Positions 16,018 to 23,920 of a DNA stretch of 64,000 bases are shown in pieces. The DNA comes from VRUE01 sp963747765 (GTDB lineage: Bacteria > Actinomycetota > Thermoleophilia > Solirubrobacterales > 70-9), in contig CAVVGH010000009.1 in the NCBI GenBank assembly GCA_963747765.1, positions 208,024-272,023 on the forward strand, read 5' to 3'. Both the position numbers and the translations under genes were made by a program. The notes beneath the pieces were generated by a model, which worked only from the letters and a program-made list of their open reading frames with translations, ran no database searches and was not told the DNA's origin. Position 1 is the stretch's first letter; every line of letters begins with the position of its first letter.

Positions 16018-17289
16018 TCATCCGAACACCGCCAGGTGTAGCAGTCCAGCGCCAAATCCGAGAACCGCACCATGCAGGTAGAGGAGCCACTCCTCCTCGC
16101 GCATCGCGGTGCGCAGCATCTCGGAGAAGTCCGCCGGGGACATCCGCCTCATCCGCTTGACGATCAGGCTGCGGATCGCCTCGCGCTGGGCCTCGCTGAA
16201 CTCGGGGTCGGTGAGCGGGCTGATCGCGTAGTCGGCGACCTCGACCGCGAGCGAGGAGCGGATCGCGTCGTACTCGCGCCTCCCGACCGCGACGCGAACG
16301 GCCTGGCTGGCCCTCCCGATCGCGTTGTCGACCGCGGGGCGCAGCGCCGCTTCGATCAGCTGCATCGTCCGGTCCCCGCTCGGGCCATGCAGGAGCTCTT
16401 CGCCGATGTTCGCCATCGTCACGATTTCGCCGGCGATGATGTCCGCGTAGACGCCGGCCACCTCGGGCTGGCGCTTCAGGAAGAGCCCCTGGATCGTGAA
16501 AGGGCCCAGCCTGTGAGGGTTGATGGGCTCGAAGATCATCCAGATCCCGACCAGGTTCGTGACGTAGCCGATCACCACGCCGGCGATCGGCAGCAGCCAC
16601 CACATCGTCCAGACGTCAACCGTGAGGAAGGCGACCGGGATGCCGAGCAGCGCCCCGAAGAAGAAACCGAAGCGAACGATGAAGCGCAGCTCCCGGCGCC
16701 CCACCTCGAGGAAGATCCGGTTCGCCATCTCCGGGTTGCGCTCGACGTTGCGGATGACCATCAGCTTGATGTTGAGCAGCCGGTCGATGTGGGTGCCGAT
16801 TTCGTCGGTGATCGCGCGGACGATGTCCGGCAGCTGTTCCTGGACCCGGGCGTGGACGGCCTCCCGCACGCGGGGCGGCAGGTCGTGCCATAGCTGCGGA
16901 TGCTCGCGTTCGACGATGCGCTCGACCGTCTCCCGAATGTCGCCGCGCACGGTCGTCAGGATGTGCTCGGAGATCAGCTCCGGATTTAGCTGGGCATAGA
17001 AGTCCGCCGGACCGCCCACCTTGGCGATCCCCTTGTCCACCGCGATCGAGCCCATCTTCGCCGCCCGCGAGGGAACGATCCCCTGCCAGCCGATTCCTCC
17101 CTGGCCGACCCCGGGAATCTGCTGGATCCGGCGCGGGAACGCCTGGGCGAGCTCGGCGAGCCCCGGCAGCCGGAAGCCAACGAACCGAACCGGGTAGAAC
17201 AGCATCCACACGCCGGTCCAGTTCGTCACGTAGCCGATCGCGCCGGTGAACAGCGGGATGGTGAGGAGGCTGACGGTCTGGCTGTCCAT
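16018..17289 (-). CDS. DUF445 family membrane protein
   Basis: 423 residues. The N-terminus has GAIGYVTNWTGVWMLFYP, which recurs as GVVIGYVTNLVGIWMIFEP at about residue 245, so the protein has an internal duplication of the YVTN-xxxxW-MxF membrane motif. It also has a C-terminal membrane helix (YLHGAVLGFGAGLLHLAVF). This matches DUF445/YheB-type proteins of unknown function. ATG 17289 is preferred, as upstream codons would run into the divergent dehydrogenase gene 37 bp away. Confidence 0.82.
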   Translation of the reverse strand: MDSQTVSLLTIPLFTGAIGYVTNWTGVWMLFYPVRFVGFRLPGLAELAQAFPRRIQQIPGVGQGGIGWQGIVPSRAAKMGSIAVDKGIAKVGGPADFYAQLNPELISEHILTTVRGDIRETVERIVEREHPQLWHDLPPRVREAVHARVQEQLPDIVRAITDEIGTHIDRLLNIKLMVIRNVERNPEMANRIFLEVGRRELRFIVRFGFFFGALLGIPVAFLTVDVWTMWWLLPIAGVVIGYVTNLVGIWMIFEPINPHRLGPFTIQGLFLKRQPEVAGVYADIIAGEIVTMANIGEELLHGPSGDRTMQLIEAALRPAVDNAIGRASQAVRVAVGRREYDAIRSSLAVEVADYAISPLTDPEFSEAQREAIRSLIVKRMRRMSPADFSEMLRTAMREEEWLLYLHGAVLGFGAGLLHLAVFG

Positions 17290-17326
17290 CTCTGTCTCTA
17301 TCGGCGAGAATGCCGACCAAGGCAGG

Positions 17327-18505
17327 ATGACCGTAATCAAGGACAGCGGCGCGCGCGCCACCCTTCCACCCTTCGGCGACGAGCACGAGGAGCTGCGGCA
17401 AACCGTCAACCGCTTCGTCTCCAAGGAGATCGCGCCCCATGTCGACGAGTGGGAGGCGGCGCGAGAATTCCCGCGCGAGCTGTACGGGCGCTGCGCCGAG
17501 CTGGGCTTCCTCGGACTGAAGTTCCCCGAGGCCTACGGTGGTCAGGGCGGCACCCACCTGCACGATGCGGTCTGGGTGGAGGAGCTGGCGCGCTCCGGTG
17601 GCTCGGGTGGCGTGGCGGCCAGCCTCAACGCCCATACGTCGATCGCCATGCCACCGATCTTCAACTTCGGCACCGAAGAGCAGAAGCAGCGCTGGCTGGT
17701 CCCGGGGATCGCCGGCGAGAAGATCGGCGCGCTGGGGATCACCGAGCCCGGCGCCGGCTCGGACGTGGCCGGCATCTCCACCTTCGCGAAGCGGATCGAC
17801 GGCGGCTACCTCGTCAACGGGTCAAAGACGTTCATCACCAACGGCGTCCGGGCCGACTTCCTGGTCTGCGCCGTGAAGACCACGCAGGAGGGCGGGCACG
17901 ATGGCATCTCCTTCCTGGTGCTGGAGCGGGAGATGCCCGGCTACGAGGTGGCCCGGAAGCTGGAGAAGATGGGCTGGCACTCCTCCGACACCGGCGAGCT
18001 GGCCTTCACCGACGTGGAGGTCCCGGAGGAGAACCTGCTCGGTGAGGAAAACGGGGGCTTCAAGCTGATCATGGCCAACTTCGCCTGGGAGCGGCTGCTG
18101 ATGGCGATCGGTGCGGTCGGCGCCATGCAGCGCCTGATCGAGATCACCGTCGCCTACGCTCTCGAGCGCGAGGCGTTTGGCCGGCCAATCGGCAAGTTCC
18201 AGGCGATCCGCCACCAGGTGGCGGAGATGGCGACGCAGGCCGAGGCCGCTCGCGCCCTCACCTACAACGCCCTGCGCCTCTTCCACGAGGGCCTGGACTG
18301 CATCCGCGACGTGACGATGGCGAAGCTCGTCACCCAGCGCGCCGTGCTGGAGATCGCCGACCAGTCCCTGCAGATCCACGGCGGCTATGGCTACATGCGG
18401 GAGTACGGCATCGAGCGTGCCGTCCGCGACGCCCGCCTCGGCCCGATCGGCGGCGGCACCGACGAGATCATGAAGGAGATCCTCGGCAAGCAGATGGGGT
18501 TGTAG
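17327..18505 (+). CDS. Acyl-CoA dehydrogenase (second paralogue)
   Basis: 392 residues. Same landmarks as the 13.9-kb gene: LGFLGLKFPEAYGGQGG, ITEPGAGSDVAG, NGSKTFITNG, AFGRPIGKFQAIRH and IHGGYGYMREYGIER with the catalytic Glu. ATG 17327 follows a GGCAGG ribosome-like site. Its final 12 codons and stop lie inside a 40-bp sequence that is repeated perfectly at 20320-20359, the far end of a toxin-antitoxin island. The gene itself is intact. Confidence 0.92.
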   Translation: MTVIKDSGARATLPPFGDEHEELRQTVNRFVSKEIAPHVDEWEAAREFPRELYGRCAELGFLGLKFPEAYGGQGGTHLHDAVWVEELARSGGSGGVAASLNAHTSIAMPPIFNFGTEEQKQRWLVPGIAGEKIGALGITEPGAGSDVAGISTFAKRIDGGYLVNGSKTFITNGVRADFLVCAVKTTQEGGHDGISFLVLEREMPGYEVARKLEKMGWHSSDTGELAFTDVEVPEENLLGEENGGFKLIMANFAWERLLMAIGAVGAMQRLIEITVAYALEREAFGRPIGKFQAIRHQVAEMATQAEAARALTYNALRLFHEGLDCIRDVTMAKLVTQRAVLEIADQSLQIHGGYGYMREYGIERAVRDARLGPIGGGTDEIMKEILGKQMGL

Positions 18506-18507
18506 GG
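18468..18507 (+). repeat. 40-bp direct repeat, left copy (acyl-CoA dehydrogenase 3' end)
   Basis: Perfect 40-bp match to 20320-20359. It covers the last codons and the TAG stop of the dehydrogenase gene plus three bases. The bases on either side differ between the copies. Behaves like an attachment-site or duplication end flanking 18508-20359. Confidence 0.9.
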
Positions 18508-18539
18508 GTATCGGATCGAGAGCGATCCGTAGGGGCACA

Positions 18540-18791
18540 TCAACCGGTCGCACGACGCTCGCGCCGTGCTTCATTCACGGCCTCGACGCCAAGCTCGACG
18601 GCCTCGTCTTCGGAGAGCTGGTTGCGCTCCTGAACGCGGCGCAGGGTTTCGCGGCCGAGGGTCATCCTCGCCATTGACTCAAGCAGCTCGCGGTCGGTCA
18701 TATCAGACCGACCCTCGTGGAGGCGCTCAAGCAGTTCGCTGTCGAACTCAACCGTGACCGCCCCTATGGGCGCCGCCGACACGCCAGGCAT
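18540..18791 (-). CDS. Unknown 83-residue acidic protein in the island
   Basis: 83 residues, charged and mostly helical: VTVEFDSELLERLHEGRSD, then TDRELLESMARMTLG, then SEDEAVELGVEAVNEARRE. Size and charge resemble small antitoxins, and it sits divergent to a toxin-antitoxin pair. I recognise no family and no toxin partner beside it. The ATG at 18791 begins just inside an AT-richer intergenic region shared with the antitoxin gene. Function unknown. Confidence 0.55.
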   Translation of the reverse strand: MPGVSAAPIGAVTVEFDSELLERLHEGRSDMTDRELLESMARMTLGRETLRRVQERNQLSEDEAVELGVEAVNEARRERRATG

Positions 18792-18847
18792 GGTAACCCG
18801 AGGCGGAGGGTCTCCTACCCTGCGAGCTGATCGGCGCTGCTACTCTG

Positions 18848-18879
18848 TCGATTAGATCGTTAAGTAGAACGTTAATCGA
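18848..18879. promoter_or_regulatory. Candidate operator of the antitoxin gene
   Basis: Perfect 7-bp dyad TCGATTA (18848-18854) and TAATCGA (18873-18879), enclosing two CGTTAA direct repeats 12 bp apart (18858 and 18870). The stretch is AT-rich compared with its surroundings and lies 33 bp before the antitoxin ATG, where autorepression by the Xre-type protein would be expected. Confidence 0.5.
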
Positions 18880-18911
18880 TATGTCGATCTCACGCCCGAG
18901 ATAGGAAGATC

Positions 18912-19271
18912 ATGGAGGCAGCTTCAAAAACCGGGGCCGGTGCCCTCGCTCGCAAGCTCGACGCGATTCGGGACGAGGTTGGCGTGCAGGGACGGGAGAT
19001 CGCGCAGCTGCTCGGCACGACTCCGCAGACCGTTTCGCGTTGGCGGACGGGCAAGGCTGAGCCGCAGCGGCGCAGCCTCGACCGGCTGCTCACCCTCGCT
19101 TGGCTTGCCGAGGAGCTGGCGGAGTTCTACCCGCCCGACGAGGCCCGGCTGTGGCTCTTCTCGCCTCACCGACTGCTGGAGGGGCAGCGCCCCGCCGACC
19201 GCATCGAGGAAGATCGCGTCGATGATGTCCTCACCCTGATCGCCCAGCTTCGAGACGGCAGTTACGCGTAG
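18912..19271 (+). CDS. Xre/MbcA/ParS-type antitoxin (DUF2384)
   Basis: 119 residues. N-terminal helix-turn-helix (VQGREIAQLLGTTPQTVSRW, residues ~25-44) and a C-terminal toxin-binding domain with the family string LWLFSPHRLLEGQRP followed by DRVDDVLTLIAQLRDGSYA. This antitoxin type pairs with RES-domain toxins (RES-Xre, MbcTA), and a RES-type frame follows 12 bp downstream. An AGGA ribosome site precedes ATG 18912. The antitoxin is intact although its toxin is frameshifted. Confidence 0.9.
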   Translation: MEAASKTGAGALARKLDAIRDEVGVQGREIAQLLGTTPQTVSRWRTGKAEPQRRSLDRLLTLAWLAEELAEFYPPDEARLWLFSPHRLLEGQRPADRIEEDRVDDVLTLIAQLRDGSYA

Positions 19272-19283
19272 GGCGCAGCAGTC

Positions 19284-19795
19284 GTGATCCACGATCCGGC
19301 GCTGCTCGACGCTCTGGAGCGCTTTGGCACCGAGCGCTGGCAGGGCGCGTCTTCCGGCACATGCTCGGCTCAGCACGACCGGAGCTTGCCAACGAGCGCG
19401 GAGCGCGGTGGAATCCGCCCGGAACATCGGCGCTCTACACAAGCCTCGCGGAGACGACCGCGAAGGCCGAGGGCGATCACGTAATTGCCATGCAGCCGGT
19501 GCCGCCACGGGCGACGCGGACGATCTACGAACTGGATGTCTCGATGGCCAACCTGCTCGATCTGACAGACGCCAGGCGCCTCGCAGCCATCGGCATCACG
19601 GAGGAGGATTTCCACTCGATCCCCTGGGAGCTGTGCCAGCGTGCCGGCGGCGCCGTCGCGTGGCTCGGCCACGACGGGCTGCTCATTCCCTCAGTGCGCG
19701 ACACCGACGGCTCGAACCTCGTCATCTTCACAGCCAATCAACCGCCGGGGTCAGAGATCGTGGTGCAGGCCAGCCACGTCATCGAGAAGAGGTAA
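19284..19795 (+). pseudogene. RES-domain toxin, frameshifted
   Basis: GTG 19284 starts a frame encoding IHDPALLDALERFGTERWQG. The match then continues one frame over as RVFRHMLGSARPELANERG (from 19346) and RWNPPGTSALYTSLAETTA, through to HVIEKR and a stop at 19795. The RES motif residues (Arg in RW, Tyr in ALYTSL, Glu) are present. A single missing base near 19344-19347 explains the break. RES toxins deplete NAD+ in partner systems. Could be true decay, sequencing error or recoding; no slippery run is obvious. Confidence 0.8.
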
Positions 19796-19833
19796 ACCGA
19801 CCTGGGCGCAACCTGCGATACCGTCGAATCAGC

Positions 19834-20163
19834 GTGAGCGCCGATCCCGCAAAGCCCTCGAAGACGGAGCGCCAGGCCGACGTGGCACTTGTCGTCAGCT
19901 ATCACGAGGCGCGACTCGCCGACCTTCTCAAGCGGGTGCGGGTTGGCTTCGAGCGGTACGACGCCGGCGAGTTGGATGCCTTCGAGCTGGACGAACTGAT
20001 CCACCAATACAAGCGCGCCACCCGCGAGCTCTGGAAGTTCTGCGGGACCGTGACGGGTTCCAGTGCCCACTCCATCGACCGCACAATCGAAGAGGTACAG
20101 GGGCGAGGTGAGGCGATCGACTGGTGGGAGCAAGGAAACTCCGAGCGGCGGCGCCGTAGCTGA
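19834..20163 (+). CDS. Unknown 109-residue protein downstream of the RES toxin
   Basis: 109 residues, mostly helical: TERQADVALVVSYHEARLADLL, then YDAGELDAFELDELIHQYKRA, and the closing IDWWEQG. A TACCGT box (19819-19824) lies 9 nt before GTG 19834, so it may have its own leaderless promoter rather than depend on the toxin operon. I believe similar small proteins occur widely in actinobacteria but know no function. It may be cargo or a third component of the module. Confidence 0.6.
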   Translation: MSADPAKPSKTERQADVALVVSYHEARLADLLKRVRVGFERYDAGELDAFELDELIHQYKRATRELWKFCGTVTGSSAHSIDRTIEEVQGRGEAIDWWEQGNSERRRRS

Positions 20164-20319
20164 ATGCGCAACCGCGGCGGCCACGGACACAATCCGGACA
20201 CTTCAGCCAGTCTGCCGGCGATCACTCGCGGTCACCGCCTTCGTCCTCGAACAACCTCATTTGCGGGGAATCCTTGTCCTCCGATGATCCCGCGTGTCCT
20301 CCCGTGCCATGCTCGGGAC

Positions 20320-20359
20320 TCATGAAGGAGATCCTCGGCAAGCAGATGGGGTTGTAGGG
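20320..20359 (+). repeat. 40-bp direct repeat, right copy
   Basis: Perfect copy of 18468-18507, here not attached to a dehydrogenase gene. It marks the right end of the island. The MBL-fold gene begins 72 bp further on. Confidence 0.9.
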
Positions 20360-20430
20360 CGGCCGGGGCGCCAACGCGTCGCGGTCGGAATGGGTTGCCG
20401 GTCCGGCCGGGCGCGGGCTAGGCTTGCTCG

Positions 20431-21033
20431 ATGGACGAGATCGTCGATGGCGTGTTTCACTGGCGGGCGGTCCACCCGGCGATCAAGATCGAGGTCGACT
20501 GCCACTTCGTGGCGGGCTCGGGAACGCTCATCGACCCGCTTCTGCCGGAGGTGGGAATCGAGTGGTTCGACGAGCGCAGCGCGCAGCGAATCGTGCTCTC
20601 AAACCGCCACCACCTGCGCCATGCGCCACAGTTCGCGCTGCGCTTCGATTGCCCCGTCCTCTGCCATGAGGCCGGGCTGCACGAGTTCAAGAACGAGCCG
20701 CCTGTGAGCGGCTTCGCGTTCGGCGATCGGCTCGCCGATGACGTGGTCGCCCTCGAGATGGACGCGATCTGCCCGGAGGACACGGTGCTGCGCATCGAGA
20801 CAGGCGGCGGCGCTCTGCTCTTCGCCGACAGCCTCATCCACTACGGCGACCTCGGCTTCGTCTCCGACGAGTTGATCGGAGACGACCCGGAGGGAGTGAA
20901 GCGTCGCATCCGCAAGCGCTGCGCCACCCTGCTGGACGAGCCATTCGAGCACCTCCTCTTTGCCCACGGCGAGCCGCTGATCGGCGGCGGTCCCGACGCT
21001 CTCCGCGCGATCGCGGAGGAGCGTCGGGCTTGA
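20431..21033 (+). CDS. Metallo-beta-lactamase-fold protein with altered metal motif
   Basis: 200 residues with the MBL-fold outline: an N-terminal beta region (DEIVDGVFHWRAVHPAIKI, IDPLLPE), LLFADSLIHYGDLGF and HLLFAHGEPL near the end. The usual HxHxDH loop is replaced by LSNRHHLRH, so metal binding is probably changed or partial. TAGGCT at 20419-20424 lies 6 nt before the ATG (leaderless). Function unknown. Its stop overlaps the amidase gene start, so they are coupled. Confidence 0.65.
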   Translation: MDEIVDGVFHWRAVHPAIKIEVDCHFVAGSGTLIDPLLPEVGIEWFDERSAQRIVLSNRHHLRHAPQFALRFDCPVLCHEAGLHEFKNEPPVSGFAFGDRLADDVVALEMDAICPEDTVLRIETGGGALLFADSLIHYGDLGFVSDELIGDDPEGVKRRIRKRCATLLDEPFEHLLFAHGEPLIGGGPDALRAIAEERRA

Positions 21034-21773
21034 AAGCTTCGCGGGCGAGTTCGAGCTGGTGGCACCCGATCGCCTGCGCGGCGGTGGGCCTGGCCATCCT
21101 CTGTGCTGCGACTGAGGCGAGCAGCCCTGCCGCTCCTCCACCTTCATCAGGCCACCCCTTCCGGGCGGAGCGCAAGGGGTCGTCCTCGCGACAGCTGAAG
21201 CGACCGCGAATCACACGATGGCTGATCCCCTACTCGCCGAAGCGCAAGCGCGAGATGGCCGCCTACTCCGAGCGCCACTACGGCGAACGCGCCTGGCGGC
21301 TAAGGAACCCGCATGTGATCGTCGAGCATCTCGCCGAGACCGGCAGCGCAAGCGCCGTCTACAACACCTTCGCCCCCGACATCCCCGACCCCGAGCTCGG
21401 TGAGCTGCCCAACGTCTGCGCCCACTTCGTCGTCTCTTCCTCGGGCCGGATCTTTCAGCTCGTCAACCTGCGGACGCGCTGCCGTCATGCGGTCGGCCTC
21501 AACTGGACCGCAATCGGCATCGAGCACACCGGCTTCCGCGATGCCGACGTGCTCGGCAACCGCCGGCAGCTGCATGCCTCGCTGCGACTGACGCGCTACC
21601 TGCGATGCCGTTTTCAGATCAGGCTGCGCGATGTGATCGGGCACAGCGAGAGCCTCTCCTCTCCCTACCACCGCGAGCGCGTCGCCAGGCTGCGCCGTCA
21701 AACCCACGGCGACTGGAGGCACCGGTCGATGCAGACCTATCGCCGCAGGCTGCGGCGAATGGGACGCTGCTGA
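21030..21773 (+). CDS. Secreted N-acetylmuramoyl-L-alanine amidase family protein (Amidase_2/PGRP)
   Basis: 247 residues. N-terminal hydrophobic segment (CAAVGLAILCAATEA) for export, then the amidase fold: VIVEHLAETGSASAV with the first zinc His, NVCAHFVVSSSGRIFQLVN, RHAVGLNWTAIGIEHTG and VIGHSESLSSPYH with the last zinc ligand. It would cut the bond between MurNAc and the stem peptide in the wall. TTG 21030 overlaps the preceding stop codon. Rich in Arg at the C-terminus, likely for wall binding. Confidence 0.8.
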   Translation: MKASRASSSWWHPIACAAVGLAILCAATEASSPAAPPPSSGHPFRAERKGSSSRQLKRPRITRWLIPYSPKRKREMAAYSERHYGERAWRLRNPHVIVEHLAETGSASAVYNTFAPDIPDPELGELPNVCAHFVVSSSGRIFQLVNLRTRCRHAVGLNWTAIGIEHTGFRDADVLGNRRQLHASLRLTRYLRCRFQIRLRDVIGHSESLSSPYHRERVARLRRQTHGDWRHRSMQTYRRRLRRMGRC

Positions 21774-21869
21774 CGCTCGCCGCCCTCGACCTCGCGCGCC
21801 GCGGCCAAGCGCCGATCAGCGGCGTTCGCGGCATCCTTGGGCGGAACACCGGTGTCCCGAGTCGGGACA

Positions 21870-22301
21870 CTAGAAGCGGCGGGCGACGCGACGGGAGAGC
21901 TTGAATCCGTGACCGGTCTTGCGGTTCACGCAGCGGACCGCGCCGCTGAGGCTCTTGCAGCGAAACGGGCCCAGCTTCGCCACCCGACCCACCGCAAGCA
22001 CCTTCCCCTGCCCCAGGATGGTGTCCCCGGCGCAGGTGAACTTCGCCCTGCCTCGATTGCCGACGATCAGTCCGTTGCCGTAGTCGAGCGGGCAGGAGCG
22101 CGGCTTGGCGGGAGCCTTCCAGCTGCGTCGCGCGATGTCACAGCGAACCGAGCCTTCGGGACCGCCAGTCGCCATCGCGCAGGCGATGTTGCCCCCCGGC
22201 GCGTGGAACATCCACACCCGATAGCCCGAACCGGCGGCTGACGCCGGGCCGAGCAGTCCAATCGCAGCGATGACGAGAGCCGGTAGGGCAACTCTCTTCA
22301 C
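21870..22301 (-). CDS. Small secreted protein, unknown function
   Basis: 143 residues. Signal peptide RVALPALVIAAIGLLGPASA, then a mature part with six cysteines, including NIACAMA, VRCDIAR, KFTCAG and FRCKSLSGAVRCVN, probably in disulfides. GNI-C and GPFRCxS patterns are seen in small actinobacterial secreted proteins of unknown role. GTG 22301 is selected because TACCCT (minus strand, 22313-22308) sits 6 nt upstream. Followed upstream by a strong hairpin. Confidence 0.68.
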   Translation of the reverse strand: MKRVALPALVIAAIGLLGPASAAGSGYRVWMFHAPGGNIACAMATGGPEGSVRCDIARRSWKAPAKPRSCPLDYGNGLIVGNRGRAKFTCAGDTILGQGKVLAVGRVAKLGPFRCKSLSGAVRCVNRKTGHGFKLSRRVARRF

Positions 22302-22316
22302 AGGCCGAGGGTAGAC

Positions 22317-22348
22317 CCCGGAGGCACCGTCGGGACGGTGCCTCCGGG
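22317..22348. terminator. 15-bp-arm hairpin between two secreted-protein genes
   Basis: Perfect arms CCCGGAGGCACCGTC (22317-22331) and GACGGTGCCTCCGGG (22334-22348) with a 2-bp centre, so a real RNA loop would open a few pairs. It lies 31 bp past the stop of the minus-strand gene at 22379 and before the promoter of the next gene. No T-run, so terminator function is inferred. Confidence 0.55.
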
Positions 22349-22378
22349 TCCGCCATGCCATCTTCCGGGGCTCTCCCT

Positions 22379-22819
22379 TTAGGAGTGGTTCTTCGGGCCG
22401 TTCTGCTCGCCCCGGTTGTGCGTCTTGTCGATCAACCGCACCGCGGCGAAGGGCTGCTCGCCGGGGCCTGTGCGGGGCAAGCGCGCCTTGACCAGGACCA
22501 GGTCGCCGGTTTCGACGTCGTCAAGGTTCTGCTCGCCGTCGCCGTTGGTGTCGCCAACGAGGATTCGCGCGTTGGAGAAATCGAAGGTGACCGTCTCGCC
22601 GATGAAGCCGCCCTTACGGACACGCGAGTTGCCACGCGTTACGTCAACCGAGCTGTCGCCCGCGTAGCTGCCCTTGAAGACATAGGCGACATTGTGCGGC
22701 CGGTGGCCATTGGCCTTGCCCTTGCCGTGGTTTTCGCCCTGCTTGGCGACCGCGGCTGCCGGAATCGCCAGCGCCACAACACCAAGCACAACGAGCAAGA
22801 CTCTCTTTAAACCATTCAT
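22379..22819 (-). CDS. Secreted protein with dockerin-like calcium loop
   Basis: 146 residues. Signal peptide (GLKRVLLVVLGVVALAIPAAA), a His/Gly/Lys-rich linker, then a beta-rich region containing VGDTNGDGEQNLDD, a calcium-binding loop of dockerin or EF-hand type (Asp at positions 1, 3, 5 and 12). Only one such loop is present, so it is not a standard dockerin. ATG 22819 has a GGGGGAAA ribosome region. Function unknown; extracellular calcium binding is inferred. Confidence 0.65.
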   Translation of the reverse strand: MNGLKRVLLVVLGVVALAIPAAAVAKQGENHGKGKANGHRPHNVAYVFKGSYAGDSSVDVTRGNSRVRKGGFIGETVTFDFSNARILVGDTNGDGEQNLDDVETGDLVLVKARLPRTGPGEQPFAAVRLIDKTHNRGEQNGPKNHS

Positions 22820-23078
22820 TTTTCCCCCTCTTTGATCAGGTTGGCATGACTGCCTATCTGTTGTCCTAAACGGTGCTTGCCCACGTTTGTCAGGGCTGAA
22901 CCGGGTTTCGCTGCGGCCGATTCGCCTCCCGTTCCGGGTAATCGACCGAGAAAGTGCATGGGTAATCCGAGGGCTCCACGTGCGGCCTCCTTTCTGTCGA
23001 TTGGCCAATCAACCAGGATTGCGCGGTTCCATGTAGCCTCCCGGCCGACTTCACGAACGAGAAGGAGAGCGTAGACCG

Positions 23079-23909
23079 ATGGGACTTCTTGATGGGAAAA
23101 CGGCGATCGTCACCGGGTCCGCCCGAGGGATCGGCCGTGCCACCGCCGAGCTATTCGCCAGCCAAGGCGCCAAGGTTTTGATCAACGACCTCGATGCCGA
23201 CGTCGCCGAGGAAGCAGCGAAGGAGATCGACGGCGAGACGGCTGTCCACGCCGGGGACCTGACCAAGCCGGATGCGGCCGACCAGCTCGTCGCGGCGGCC
23301 GTCGATGCCTTTGGCTCAGTCGATGTGGTGGTCAACAACGCCGGCTACACCTGGGACGGCGTCGTCCACCGGATGACGGACGAGCAGTTCCAGGCGATGC
23401 TCGACATTCACACGATCGTGCCCTTCCGGGTGACGCGGGCGCTCGCACCGCACTGGCGCGAGGCCGCCAAGGCGGAGCGCAACGAGGGCAAGGAGGTCTT
23501 CCGCAAGCTGATCAACGTCTCCTCGATCTCGGGGACGATGGGCAACGCGGGCCAGGCCAACTACTCCGCCGCCAAGGCCGGCGTGGTGGGGCTGACCAAA
23601 ACGCTCGCCAAGGAGTGGGGTCAGTTCAAGGTCAACGTCAACGCGGTCGCCTTCGGCTTCGTCGAGACGCGTCTCACGGCGGCCAAGGAGGCCGGCGGCG
23701 AGATGACCTCACCGACCGGCGAGAAGATCGAGCTCGGCATCCCCGAGCAGATGCGGCAGATGGCATCGGCGATCATCCCGCTCGGCCGCCCCGCCCAGCC
23801 CGAGGAGGCCGCCGGTCCGGTTCTCTTCCTGGCCTCGCCGCTTGCGAACTACGTGCACGGTCAGGTCCTCAACATCACGGGCGGACAGTTCGGGGGGATG
23901 TACGCCTGA
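23079..23909 (+). CDS. SDR family oxidoreductase (FabG-like 3-oxoacyl reductase)
   Basis: 276 residues: TGSARGIGRATAE cofactor loop, NNAGYTWDG, Ser in INVSSISGT, YSAAKAG with Tyr and Lys, and FGFVETRLT. The C-terminus LNITGGQFGGMYA is FabG-like. An insertion around EAAKAERNEGKE lengthens the helix before the catalytic serine and is typical of a 3-ketoacyl-CoA branch rather than core FabG. AAGGAG lies about 12 nt before ATG 23079. The F420 enzyme follows after 11 bp, so an operon is likely. Confidence 0.87.
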   Translation: MGLLDGKTAIVTGSARGIGRATAELFASQGAKVLINDLDADVAEEAAKEIDGETAVHAGDLTKPDAADQLVAAAVDAFGSVDVVVNNAGYTWDGVVHRMTDEQFQAMLDIHTIVPFRVTRALAPHWREAAKAERNEGKEVFRKLINVSSISGTMGNAGQANYSAAKAGVVGLTKTLAKEWGQFKVNVNAVAFGFVETRLTAAKEAGGEMTSPTGEKIELGIPEQMRQMASAIIPLGRPAQPEEAAGPVLFLASPLANYVHGQVLNITGGQFGGMYA

Positions 23910-23920
23910 GCCCCAGTGCG

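Larger units (their letters stand above)
18508..20359. mobile_element. 1.85-kb toxin-antitoxin island flanked by 40-bp direct repeats
   Basis: The interval between the end of the left repeat and the end of the right repeat is 1,852 bp. It holds an unknown 83-aa gene (minus), an Xre/MbcA-type antitoxin, a frameshifted RES toxin and a 109-aa unknown gene. No integrase, recombinase or transposase is visible. The repeats rebuild the 3' end of a protein gene, the pattern made by integrative elements that insert at gene ends. A relic left by deletion inside a former element, or homologous duplication, are alternatives. Confidence 0.6.

Noticed and set aside
22317..22348. Regulatory operator
   Set aside because: With 15-bp arms and a 2-bp centre between two same-strand genes, it is better explained as a transcript-end hairpin, although this is not proven.
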